Source of the DNA: UBA7330 sp965243485
GTDB taxonomy: Bacteria; Bacteroidota; Bacteroidia; Cytophagales; Cyclobacteriaceae
Direction: 5' to 3'
Length of the DNA: 64,000 bases
Assembly (NCBI GenBank): GCA_965243485.1
Contig: CBDEVP010000001.1
Location: 4,402,001-4,466,000, forward strand
Part shown: one piece after another, positions 54,594 to 63,022 of the stretch
Layout of the letters: each line of letters opens with the position of its first letter
Numbering within the stretch: position 1 is the stretch's first letter
Program-made: the position numbers and the translations under genes
The notes under the pieces: generated by a model
Databases searched by the model: none
Told to the model about the DNA's origin: nothing
Seen by the model: only the letters and a program-made list of their open reading frames with translations

Positions 54594-55712
54594 CTATTTG
54601 AATATCACACAGACCGGATTAAACACTTTCATTTGATTGCCCGTATATTCCAACATGCCTGTCTCCGGATTTCTTGCAAAAACGGTAATGTTATTCGTAT
54701 GCTGATTGGCGACAAGCAGGAACTTTTCATCGGGACTGATGGCGAAATTCCTGGGCCACTCCCCTCTCACAGGTTCCGCCTCCACAAATGTCATCTGTCC
54801 ATCATCACCTACTTCAAATAAAGCAATACTGTTATGTCCCCGATTGGATCCATACAAATATTTTCCATCTCTGGTCATATGAATGTCTGCACAGTAGCTG
54901 GTCTCTGAGAATCCCTCTGGTAAAGTACTCTGTTTGTCGATTTTTCTGAATGTCCCGGTTTCAGGGTCAACGGACATGGATACGATGGTATTTGAAAGCT
55001 CATTGATGACGAAGGCCTGATCCTTGTTCGGATGAAAGATCATATGCCGGGGGCCGTCTCCCGGGTCTAATTTCATGGCTGTGTGAGGATCACCTGTCAT
55101 CCCATCATCATTTACTGGATAAGCAATAATGGCATCCAGACCAAGATCCACCACATAGAGGAACCGGTCATCTTTTGCAAACATGCCGCAGTGTGCATGA
55201 GGGCTTTTTTGTCTTGATGTTGGTCCAGGCTCCCCTTTATTCTGATGCTGAGAGACATTTTCACTCAAACTTCCATCATCCTTTATCGGGTAGGTCACGA
55301 CATTTCCGGTGGAGTAATTGGCTGATGAGATAAGACTCCCGGAGCTATTGACGGATACATGACACGGGGCTGAACCTTCACTGGGCACATGGTTCATCAG
55401 TTGAAGCCGATTGGAATCCGCATGGTACTTAAAAGCTGATATCCCTCCCTGCTGAACCTCATTGACGGCATAAAGTATCTGCTGATCAGATTTCCAGGCG
55501 AGGAACGACGGATTGACGGCTTCAGAAATAAGCTTCAGGTCCTGAATAGCACCGGTTTGAAGGAACTTGGCCTGATAAATACCTTCGCTGCTGTCTGAAG
55601 TGTAGGTACCGATAAATATGGTTTGCTCAGATGGCTTTTCCTCGTTAGGTTTTCGATCCATACAACTGTAAGAAATAATGGTGATCGCAAGAATAATTAT
55701 TTGATTTTTCAT
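54594..55712 (-). CDS. lactonase-family seven-bladed propeller lipoprotein
   Basis: 372 residues with a lipoprotein signal (ISYSC). Propeller blades of the 6-phosphogluconolactonase (YbhE/Pgl) family: TIFIGTYTSDSSEGIYQAKF, SRQKSPHAHCGMFAKDDRFLYVVDLGLDAI, GDGPRHMIFHPN, CADIHMTRDGKYLYGSNRGHNSI, EWPRNFAISPDEKFLLVANQHTNNITVF. The cytosolic enzyme opens 6-phosphoglucono-lactone; this copy is exported, so it may act on another lactone outside. Convergent with the PII gene (13 bp). Confidence 0.85.
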   Translation of the reverse strand: MKNQIIILAITIISYSCMDRKPNEEKPSEQTIFIGTYTSDSSEGIYQAKFLQTGAIQDLKLISEAVNPSFLAWKSDQQILYAVNEVQQGGISAFKYHADSNRLQLMNHVPSEGSAPCHVSVNSSGSLISSANYSTGNVVTYPIKDDGSLSENVSQHQNKGEPGPTSRQKSPHAHCGMFAKDDRFLYVVDLGLDAIIAYPVNDDGMTGDPHTAMKLDPGDGPRHMIFHPNKDQAFVINELSNTIVSMSVDPETGTFRKIDKQSTLPEGFSETSYCADIHMTRDGKYLYGSNRGHNSIALFEVGDDGQMTFVEAEPVRGEWPRNFAISPDEKFLLVANQHTNNITVFARNPETGMLEYTGNQMKVFNPVCVIFK

Positions 55713-55834
55713 GTACGCCCGATTGAAGATGAGGAAAAGTAATCACAATTCAATTAAGGAACCAGCATTACTTGCCTCTTTCTTCAAATAGTTGAATATT
55801 AGCCGGAACAAAATCATTACCCAACTAAAAAATT

Positions 55835-56917
55835 ATGTCAAGAGCATATAATTTCTCCGCCGGACCGGCAACTCTTCCGCTATCTGTACTTGAGCAGGCT
55901 CAGAAAGAAATGTCAGATTATAAAGGATCAGGCATGTCTGTGATGGAAATGAGCCACCGGTCAGCGGAATTTACTGAAATCATACAATCTGCCGAGGCAG
56001 ACCTGAGATCCCTGATGAAAATTCCGGAAAACTACCGTGTTCTTTTTCTTCAGGGAGGTGCCTCTACCCAGTTTGCTATGGTGCCGCTGAACCTTTTTTC
56101 AAGATCTCACAATGCCGACTACATCAATACAGGCAGCTGGTCAAAGAAAGCCATCGCAGAAGCCAAACGGTATGGAATGGTCAATGTAGTTGCATCATCG
56201 GAGGATAAAAATTTCTCTTACATACCTGACCTTAATAAGATACAATTCAACCCGGCTGCTGACTTCGTTCATATCACCACGAACAATACCATCTATGGCA
56301 CTTGTTTCCCTGAGCTACCGGATACCGGAAATATCCCGCTCGTTGCTGACATGTCTTCAAATATCCTGTCGCAAAATTATGATGTATCCAGGTTCGGGCT
56401 GATCTATGCAGGAGCGCAAAAGAACATTGGTCCGGCAGGGGTCACCATCGTAATCATCAGGGATGATCTTGTAGGCAAAGCGATGGGAGTCACGCCGACA
56501 ATGCTCAACTACCAGACCCACGTCGAGGCGGATTCACTCTTTAATACTCCTCCCTGCTATTCGATTTATATCGCCGGGCTTGTATTTAAGTGGTTGATTG
56601 AAAATGGAGGTGTGACAGAAATGGAAAAGATCAACCGGAAGAAAGCCTCCATACTTTACGATTTCCTGGACGCGTCTTCACTTTTTAAAGGCACGGTAGC
56701 CAAAGACTCCCGCTCTTTGATGAATATTCCCTTTATAACTGGCAGCGAGGAGCTCGACGCTAAATTCATCAAAGAAGCCAGCACCAAAAATCTAAAAACC
56801 CTGAAAGGTCACCGGTCAGTAGGTGGCATGCGAGCAAGCATCTACAATGCGATGCCGATGGAAGGTGTTCAGGCACTTGTTGATTTTATGAAAGAATTTG
56901 AAAAGGAAAATGGATAA
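55835..56917 (+). CDS. serC: phosphoserine aminotransferase
   Basis: 360 residues, class V aminotransferase, the second step of serine synthesis (3-phosphohydroxypyruvate to phosphoserine; also used in pyridoxal synthesis). YNFSAGPATLPLSVLEQAQKE is the SerC N-terminus, GGASTQFAMVP the cofactor phosphate loop, YAGAQKNIGPAGVTI holds the PLP-binding Lys, and the GHRSVGGMRASIYNAMP end is typical. First gene of serC-serA-DUF1015; serA starts 3 bp after its stop. Confidence 0.96.
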   Translation: MSRAYNFSAGPATLPLSVLEQAQKEMSDYKGSGMSVMEMSHRSAEFTEIIQSAEADLRSLMKIPENYRVLFLQGGASTQFAMVPLNLFSRSHNADYINTGSWSKKAIAEAKRYGMVNVVASSEDKNFSYIPDLNKIQFNPAADFVHITTNNTIYGTCFPELPDTGNIPLVADMSSNILSQNYDVSRFGLIYAGAQKNIGPAGVTIVIIRDDLVGKAMGVTPTMLNYQTHVEADSLFNTPPCYSIYIAGLVFKWLIENGGVTEMEKINRKKASILYDFLDASSLFKGTVAKDSRSLMNIPFITGSEELDAKFIKEASTKNLKTLKGHRSVGGMRASIYNAMPMEGVQALVDFMKEFEKENG

Positions 56918-56919
56918 AA

Positions 56920-58113
56920 ATGAAGTTTTCTGTCAAAACTTTCAACAAGATCTCTCCTGTCGGGCTTGAGCGGTTCGACCTCAACAGGTATATGGTAGGC
57001 GAAAATATAAACGATCCCGATGCCATCCTTGTTCGCAGCGCCTCACTGCATGAGTATTCGTTAAATGCCAGTCTAAAGGCCATCGCCCGTGCCGGTGCCG
57101 GGGTAAACAATATCCCTATTGAAGATTGTACTTCCGCCGGAGTCGTTGTTTTCAATACACCCGGAGCCAATGCCAATGCGGTGAAGGAACTGGTATTGTC
57201 CGGACTTTTGATGTCTTCACGTAAGATCCACGAGGCCATCAGCTGGGTACAGACTTTGAAGGATTCGGGTGGAGATGTGCCAAAACTTGTTGAAAAGCAA
57301 AAGTCATCATTTGCCGGGCCAGAATTATATGGTAAAACGCTTGGCGTGGTGGGGCTTGGAGCCATTGGTATGCTGGTCGCTAATGCCGCAGAAAGTCTTG
57401 GCATGAAAGTGATAGGCTATGATCCATATATTTCGATCAACTCTGCCTGGCAGCTATCCAGGTATGTCCAAAGGGCCGAAAAACTAGAGGAAGTACTTTC
57501 CAGTGCCGATTACATCAGCCTCCATATGCCCTTGAATGACAAAACCAGGGGATTTATCGACAGGGAAAAGATTGCTCTCATGAAACCGGGAGTAAGCATT
57601 CTGAACTTTGCCAGGGGTGGACTGGTAGAGAGAAAAGGTCTTATGGAAGGTATTGAATCAGGGAAGATCCGATTTTTTGTTACTGATTTCCCCGAAGAAG
57701 ATCTTCTCGGACATGATCAGGTCATTACCATTCCTCATCTGGGTGCATCCACACCTGAATCCGAAGATAACTGTGCCACCATGGCAGCCGATCAGCTCAT
57801 CGATTTCCTTGAAAATGGCAATATCCGGAATTCTGTCAATTTCCCCACAGCATCCATGCCGAGGAACGGCGCTACCAGGTTGATCATCGGGAACAAAAAT
57901 ATCCCCGGACTTGTAAGTAAGATCACTTCCACTCTGGCTGCACAAAATATCAATATTGCCGATATGCTGAATCAGCATCAGGGTGAAATTGCTTATAATA
58001 TCATAGATCTAGACAGTCCAATTACACAATCGGAACTACAGTCAATCAAAAAAATGGATGGTATTTTTTTGGTAAGACTCATTCCCTCCACCAAATCCAA
58101 CAATGAAAATTAA
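56920..58113 (+). CDS. serA: D-3-phosphoglycerate dehydrogenase
   Basis: 397 residues; oxidises 3-phosphoglycerate to 3-phosphohydroxypyruvate with NAD. AIARAGAGVNNIPIEDC, GLGAIG at 145-150, ILNFARGGLVE (catalytic Arg), and HLGASTPESEDNC (catalytic His) are visible, followed by an ACT domain at the C-terminus (from about residue 325, IPGLVSKITSTLAAQNINIADM), the short type-II or III form that may be serine-regulated. It overlaps the DUF1015 gene by 11 bp. Confidence 0.95.
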   Translation: MKFSVKTFNKISPVGLERFDLNRYMVGENINDPDAILVRSASLHEYSLNASLKAIARAGAGVNNIPIEDCTSAGVVVFNTPGANANAVKELVLSGLLMSSRKIHEAISWVQTLKDSGGDVPKLVEKQKSSFAGPELYGKTLGVVGLGAIGMLVANAAESLGMKVIGYDPYISINSAWQLSRYVQRAEKLEEVLSSADYISLHMPLNDKTRGFIDREKIALMKPGVSILNFARGGLVERKGLMEGIESGKIRFFVTDFPEEDLLGHDQVITIPHLGASTPESEDNCATMAADQLIDFLENGNIRNSVNFPTASMPRNGATRLIIGNKNIPGLVSKITSTLAAQNINIADMLNQHQGEIAYNIIDLDSPITQSELQSIKKMDGIFLVRLIPSTKSNNEN

Positions 58114-59347
58114 AGCATTCAGAGGACTAAGACCTGTTCCTGCAAAAGCCAGGGATATCGCATCAAAACCTTACGATGTATTGAGTTCTGACGAAGCCAG
58201 AGAGGAATATTCTCAGAATCCGGATTCCTTTTTGAAGGTTGTGAAGCCAGAGGTCACCCTGCCTGAGGATATTGATCACTATGATCCAAAAGTTTACCAG
58301 GCAGGAAAAGAAAATTTTCAAAAACTGGTCTCTGATGGTATTTTCATCCAGGATCAGAAAGATTGCCTGTATATCTATGAGCTGGTCAGACACGGAAGGT
58401 CTCAAAATGGGATTGTTGCCTGTGCATCGGTTCAGGATTATTTTGGCGACAGGATCAAAAAGCATGAACTTACCCGGCCGGTAAAGGAAAATGACCGAAA
58501 AAGCCATGTTCGTGTCAGCATGATGAATGCGGAACCGGTCTTTTTTGCCTACAAAGCAGTAGCCGCCCTTGATGAAATTGTAAGTAAAGTAAAGCAGGAC
58601 CCTCCGGTTTATGATTTTGAGGCGGATGATCATGTCATTCACCGACTTTGGAAAATTGATGATGAAAAGATCATCGCCGGAATCATAAAAGCATTTGACA
58701 ACATGCCGGCCACCTATGTGGCTGATGGGCATCACCGGACCGCAGCGGCCGCTCTGGTTGGCCAGGACCTAAAAAAGGAAAACCCCGATCATCATGGGGA
58801 TGAACCATACAATTATTTTCTGGCTGTGCATTTCCCTGATGACCAGCTGGAGATCATTGATTACAACAGGGTGGTTAAAGATCTTAATGGTCTGACACGT
58901 GATCAATTTTTAAGTAAGCTTGAAGATTCGTTTGCAATCGTCCAAAAAGGATCTGTTCCCTACAAACCGGAAGCCCTCCATGTCCTCAGCATGTACCTGG
59001 AAGGAAGCTGGTATCAGTTAAAGGCTAAGGCACATACCTACGATGATCATGATCCTATACGGTCATTGGATGTAAACATCCTTTCAGAATCGGTTCTTGA
59101 GCCGCTATTAGGCATTGTTGATTTAAGGACTGATGACCGAATTGATTTTGTAGGAGGCATACGCGGCCTGACCGAACTCAAAAAAAGAGTAGACTCAGGA
59201 GAAATGAAAGCGGCATTTGCCCTTTATCCCGTATCCATGCAGCAATTGATCGATATTGCCGATAGTGGTAAGATCATGCCACCCAAGACGACCTGGTTTG
59301 AGCCGAAGCTTCGGAGTGGACTGATCGTTTATCGTCTGGAAAGCTAA
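58103..59347 (+). CDS. DUF1015 protein in the serine operon
   Basis: 414 residues of the DUF1015 family: IKAFRGLRPVPAKARDIASKPYDVLSSDEARE and TYVADGHHRTAAAALVGQ are signatures, the latter with a conserved HHRTAAA. The enzymatic role is unknown. It overlaps serA by 11 bp and so is coupled to serine synthesis, an association seen in several bacteria. Its stop overlaps by 4 bp the stop of the convergent sugar dehydrogenase. Confidence 0.88.
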   Translation: MKIKAFRGLRPVPAKARDIASKPYDVLSSDEAREEYSQNPDSFLKVVKPEVTLPEDIDHYDPKVYQAGKENFQKLVSDGIFIQDQKDCLYIYELVRHGRSQNGIVACASVQDYFGDRIKKHELTRPVKENDRKSHVRVSMMNAEPVFFAYKAVAALDEIVSKVKQDPPVYDFEADDHVIHRLWKIDDEKIIAGIIKAFDNMPATYVADGHHRTAAAALVGQDLKKENPDHHGDEPYNYFLAVHFPDDQLEIIDYNRVVKDLNGLTRDQFLSKLEDSFAIVQKGSVPYKPEALHVLSMYLEGSWYQLKAKAHTYDDHDPIRSLDVNILSESVLEPLLGIVDLRTDDRIDFVGGIRGLTELKKRVDSGEMKAAFALYPVSMQQLIDIADSGKIMPPKTTWFEPKLRSGLIVYRLES

Positions 59348-60744
59348 TTCTTTGAAATCCTTAGGATCTTATCCGGTCTGTTGAGCACCACGTAAAGTGC
59401 TCCGTCAGGCCCAAACTTAAGGTCACGGACACGACCATATCCTTTGAGGATGATCTCCTGTGACACTACCTTATTGTCCTTATCGATCTCGATTTTCCTC
59501 ACTTCCTCAAATGCAAGGGCCCCAACAAACAATTGATTTTTCCATTTGGGAAACTCCCGGCTTGTGGAGAACTCAGCGGCTCCCACCGCGATGGAAGGTG
59601 TCCAGTGGACCACTGGCTGTATCATTCCCTCCCGCTCAGTTCTGTTTGAAACGACACTTCCATCATAGTCCAAACCATAGGTAATGACAGGCCAACCGTA
59701 ATTCCCACCTTTTACAAGTATGTTTAACTCATCCCCACCCATGGGTCCGTGCTCGGTAAACCAGATGTCTTTGGTCTGCGGGTGTTGTGCGATCCCCTGA
59801 ACATTTCTGTTACCAACAGTAAAAACCTGGGGCAATGCACCATAAGTGTTGAAGTACGGATTATCAGGAGGTACCGAGCCATCGGGCTTGATTCGATAGA
59901 TCTTTGCAACAGGCTTTCCCGGATCCTGGGCGTCTTCTTCATAGCTCATGTCGCCGATACTGAAATAAAGATAACCCTGATCATCAAACAGAAATCTGCA
60001 ACCCCATCGATTCCCTTCTGTGACAAGTAACTCGTCAGGTACCTCAAACAAAACCTGCTCGTTGACCCAGGTATTATCCTTAATTTTCCCTCTGATGATC
60101 TTGGTCATGGCCGGAGCCTTGCTGTCAGTAATATCTTTCGGAGCATAACTAAATGACAGGTAGATCCACCCGTTTTTCTCATAGTCCGGATCTAAGGCAA
60201 TGTCCATATACCCACCTGTCAGAAACTCCTGAGTCTGAGGAACACCGCTAATAGTAGTGGGTGAAGGCACACCATTCACAATCCATCTGAGCGCCCCTCT
60301 CCGCTCCGATACAAGCGCAGAGTCTTTATTTATAAACTCGATAGCCCAGGGGGTCCTCATGTCTTTTAATTCAGCCCACTCTTCAATATTAAGTTTGTAA
60401 TCTGCTGTTTCCAGTGTTTCAGGCACTGGTCGCTCCCGGTTGGGATGTACTTGCTGAGCCCTGGATATAAAACTCACCAGCGATTTGATCTGGTCATCAT
60501 TTAATACCTGTCCCCAGCCAATCATTTCTGTACCGGGAATCCCAAATTTGATATTTCTTGTCATGAGACCGCTGGTCCGTCCATACTTCCACTCGGTTTT
60601 GATCAGTGTGCTTGCACTGCCACCTTCCAGGTTTGCTCCATGACAACCTGCACAATAAGTCGCATAGAGCGTCTCTCCTTCCTGAGCAGACAGTTTGAAA
60701 CTCAGAAAGCAAATAACCGGTATGATTAATAATTGATTTCGCAT
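59344..60744 (-). CDS. cytochrome c-sugar dehydrogenase fusion
   Basis: About 466 residues from ATG 60742-60744; longer in-frame starts precede the signal peptide but add only unlikely sequence. Signal peptide, then a cytochrome c domain (YATYCAGCHGANLEGG, with the CxxCH haem site and a Met in GTEMIGWG) and a GSDH propeller (DMRTPWAIEFINKDSALVSER, SYAPKDI, VGNRNVQGIAQHP, GGDELNILVKGGNYGWPV). The fusion lets electrons pass from sugar oxidation straight to the cytochrome. A separate GSDH without cytochrome is at 4923. Confidence 0.88.
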   Translation of the reverse strand: MRNQLLIIPVICFLSFKLSAQEGETLYATYCAGCHGANLEGGSASTLIKTEWKYGRTSGLMTRNIKFGIPGTEMIGWGQVLNDDQIKSLVSFISRAQQVHPNRERPVPETLETADYKLNIEEWAELKDMRTPWAIEFINKDSALVSERRGALRWIVNGVPSPTTISGVPQTQEFLTGGYMDIALDPDYEKNGWIYLSFSYAPKDITDSKAPAMTKIIRGKIKDNTWVNEQVLFEVPDELLVTEGNRWGCRFLFDDQGYLYFSIGDMSYEEDAQDPGKPVAKIYRIKPDGSVPPDNPYFNTYGALPQVFTVGNRNVQGIAQHPQTKDIWFTEHGPMGGDELNILVKGGNYGWPVITYGLDYDGSVVSNRTEREGMIQPVVHWTPSIAVGAAEFSTSREFPKWKNQLFVGALAFEEVRKIEIDKDNKVVSQEIILKGYGRVRDLKFGPDGALYVVLNRPDKILRISKN

Positions 60745-60851
60745 TGCATTACCAATAAGATCATGCAAAGTAAAGCTGAAAAACTTCTTACAAAACAATA
60801 TTTGTTCTTCATGTCGTTTCAAATTAAATTTATAATAAACAACCCTACATT

Positions 60852-61556
60852 ATGATACCTCAATTGCTCAATCTCACATATTTGGTCTTTCTGATGCTGG
60901 CACCAAAGCAGGACTCTATGGTCGGTGCCTGGGAGACGAAGGATGATGAAGGTAATACCATATCATTGATCATTACCGACAAGTACTTTTCCGTTGCCGG
61001 TTACAAAGAGAATCCGGCTGAGTTTCTTTTTACTTTGGGTGGCTCCTGGGTAAGGGAAGGTCAGACAACCAAAGTCCTGTATGAATTTCACACGCTGGAT
61101 AAAAGTCAGGTTGGTACCAATGAGAGCTTCGAAATGACATTGATGGATGATAAATTGTCTGGAAATGGGTTCACATGGACCAGGATAGATAAAGGGAAAC
61201 CAGGAAAACTTCAGGGTGCCTGGCTGATCACCGGCAGGAAGCGGGATGGCGAGATCAGTATGCGAACCCCTGGTGCAAGAAAAACCATGAAAATATTATC
61301 AGGAACTAGATTTCAGTGGATCGCCTTTAACAGTGAAACAGGGGAATTCTCCGGAACGGGTGGTGGCACATACACGACAAAAAGGGGTAAATACACCGAG
61401 AACATCGAATTCTTTTCACGGGATAATTCGAGAGTTGGTGCGAAACTGGAATTTGATTATTCACTGGATCATGGCTCCTGGCATCACAGCGGATTCAGCA
61501 GTACCGGAAACCCATTGTATGAAGTCTGGGAAACCAGGGAATCATTGGGGATATAA
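60852..61556 (+). CDS. secreted protein with two lipocalin-like halves
   Basis: 234 residues with a hydrophobic N-terminus. Two similar halves: GAWETKDDEGNTISLIITDKYFS and GAWLITGRKRDGEISMRTPG, each followed by a run of beta strands with FSGTGGGTYTTKRGKYTE-type turns. Small-molecule binding is plausible; family name not recalled. It is divergent from the cytochrome-dehydrogenase fusion, starts 108 bp apart. Confidence 0.65.
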   Translation: MIPQLLNLTYLVFLMLAPKQDSMVGAWETKDDEGNTISLIITDKYFSVAGYKENPAEFLFTLGGSWVREGQTTKVLYEFHTLDKSQVGTNESFEMTLMDDKLSGNGFTWTRIDKGKPGKLQGAWLITGRKRDGEISMRTPGARKTMKILSGTRFQWIAFNSETGEFSGTGGGTYTTKRGKYTENIEFFSRDNSRVGAKLEFDYSLDHGSWHHSGFSSTGNPLYEVWETRESLGI

Positions 61557-61641
61557 AAAAGAAGACTGACAGGCCTGCCTTCCTAATTAAAGGAAACTGA
61601 TAAGACCAATCAATCTCTTTTTTGTTTCTTTGCGGGTATCT

Positions 61642-62388
61642 ATGCAAATTTCAAAAAAGCGAATGAGTCAGTCGGCATTCATGCTTACATGTGTCCTGAC
61701 TATTTTTTTTATTCCTACATCCCGAGCCCAGGAAATCCACGGAGAGCCTGATGTCTGGTTCCTCCTGCTCAATCATTACAAGATCAACGATAACTGGAGC
61801 CTGGGAAATGAATTTCACATGAGATATAGCGACTACCTGAATGAGGAAGAGCAACTCCTGATCAGACCGTTTATTAATTATCATGCCAATCCAAACGTTG
61901 TATTGACAGCCGGGTATACATTTATCAATACCTGGCCTTACGGCGAATATCCTCTTCCGGCCAATAAGCCCGAAAATAATGTTTGGGAACAGGTTACCCT
62001 GATCCAGGATATCGGTTTAACCAACATACAGCACAGGTACAGGTGGGAACATCGATGGCAGGGTGATCTCATTCAGAATACAACAGGTGGGCCATTTGAG
62101 GTAGATGGCTTTTCTTACAGCAACCGATTTAGATATAGGATTACCATCCGGCGTCCGATCAATGAAAAGTGGTTTATCAATATTTTTGATGAGCTTTGGT
62201 TTTCAATGGATCGAAGACTTCAAAACCTGGATTATGATCGCAATTGGATCTATCTGGCTTTAGGTTACCAGGTCACAGATAAATTATCTGTGCAGGCCGC
62301 CTATCTTCACCAATATATCAAGAACAATCCGGCTCGTTACGAAAGACATCCGGGGCTTCAGATCACTGTGGATGCACGCTTGAGATAA
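61642..62388 (+). CDS. DUF2490 outer-membrane beta-barrel protein
   Basis: About 248 residues from ATG 61642 (a TTG four codons earlier is also open). Signal peptide (SAFMLTCVLTIFFIPTSRAQ) then DVWFLLLNHYKINDNWSLGNEFHMRYSDY, RPFINYHANPNVVLTAGYTFINTW, and a barrel ending in ITVDARLR, the DUF2490 pattern. Ten or more amphipathic strands predict an outer-membrane barrel. Tag follows 11 bp downstream. Confidence 0.8.
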   Translation: MQISKKRMSQSAFMLTCVLTIFFIPTSRAQEIHGEPDVWFLLLNHYKINDNWSLGNEFHMRYSDYLNEEEQLLIRPFINYHANPNVVLTAGYTFINTWPYGEYPLPANKPENNVWEQVTLIQDIGLTNIQHRYRWEHRWQGDLIQNTTGGPFEVDGFSYSNRFRYRITIRRPINEKWFINIFDELWFSMDRRLQNLDYDRNWIYLALGYQVTDKLSVQAAYLHQYIKNNPARYERHPGLQITVDARLR

Positions 62389-62398
62389 CAGACCGAAA

Positions 62399-62956
62399 AT
62401 GGAAAAGCCTAAATCGTATTGTGAAGCTGTATTGCTGATGGAACCTGAGAATGTACATCGACATTATCATGATCAATTATACGGCTTTCCTATTCACGAT
62501 GATCACGAACTATTCGGCAGGCTAGTCCTCGAAATCAATCAGGCAGGGTTGTCCTGGACCACCATTCTCAATAAAGCTGACAATTTCCGAAAAGCCTATT
62601 CCGGTTACAACATAGAAACAGTGGCCAATTACGGAGAAAAAGACATCAGCAGATTACTTGCCGATGCAGGCATCATCCGGAATCGCATGAAGGTCAATGC
62701 GGCCATCTACAACGCCCGGCAGATATTAAAACTGCAATCCGAATTTGGTTCTTTTGAAAACTGGCTGGATCATTATCACCCCAAAACAAAAAATGAATGG
62801 GTGAAATTATTCAAAAAGACCTTCAGGTTTACAGGTGGAGAGATCACCAATGAGTTCCTGATGAGCACCGGATACCTTGAGGGTGCGCATATACCGGAGT
62901 GCAAAGTATATGAAGAAGTCCTGGCAACCAAACCAAAATGGTATCAGACGAAATGA
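62399..62956 (+). CDS. tag: DNA-3-methyladenine glycosylase I
   Basis: 185 residues. EPENVHRHYHDQLYGFPIHDDHELFGRLVLEINQAGLSWTTIL is the Tag N-terminal region with the conserved base-binding pocket (HDQLYGFP, QAGLSW), then GIIRNRMKVNAAIYNAR. Removes 3-methyladenine from DNA, first step of base excision repair. The zinc-binding CxxxH of some family members is altered here. Follows the DUF2490 gene closely. Confidence 0.92.
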   Translation: MEKPKSYCEAVLLMEPENVHRHYHDQLYGFPIHDDHELFGRLVLEINQAGLSWTTILNKADNFRKAYSGYNIETVANYGEKDISRLLADAGIIRNRMKVNAAIYNARQILKLQSEFGSFENWLDHYHPKTKNEWVKLFKKTFRFTGGEITNEFLMSTGYLEGAHIPECKVYEEVLATKPKWYQTK

Positions 62957-63022
62957 CAATATTTAATTGGTAAAAGTGCTACAGAATAATTCATTATTTT
63001 ACAGCATAAAATATTCTTACAC

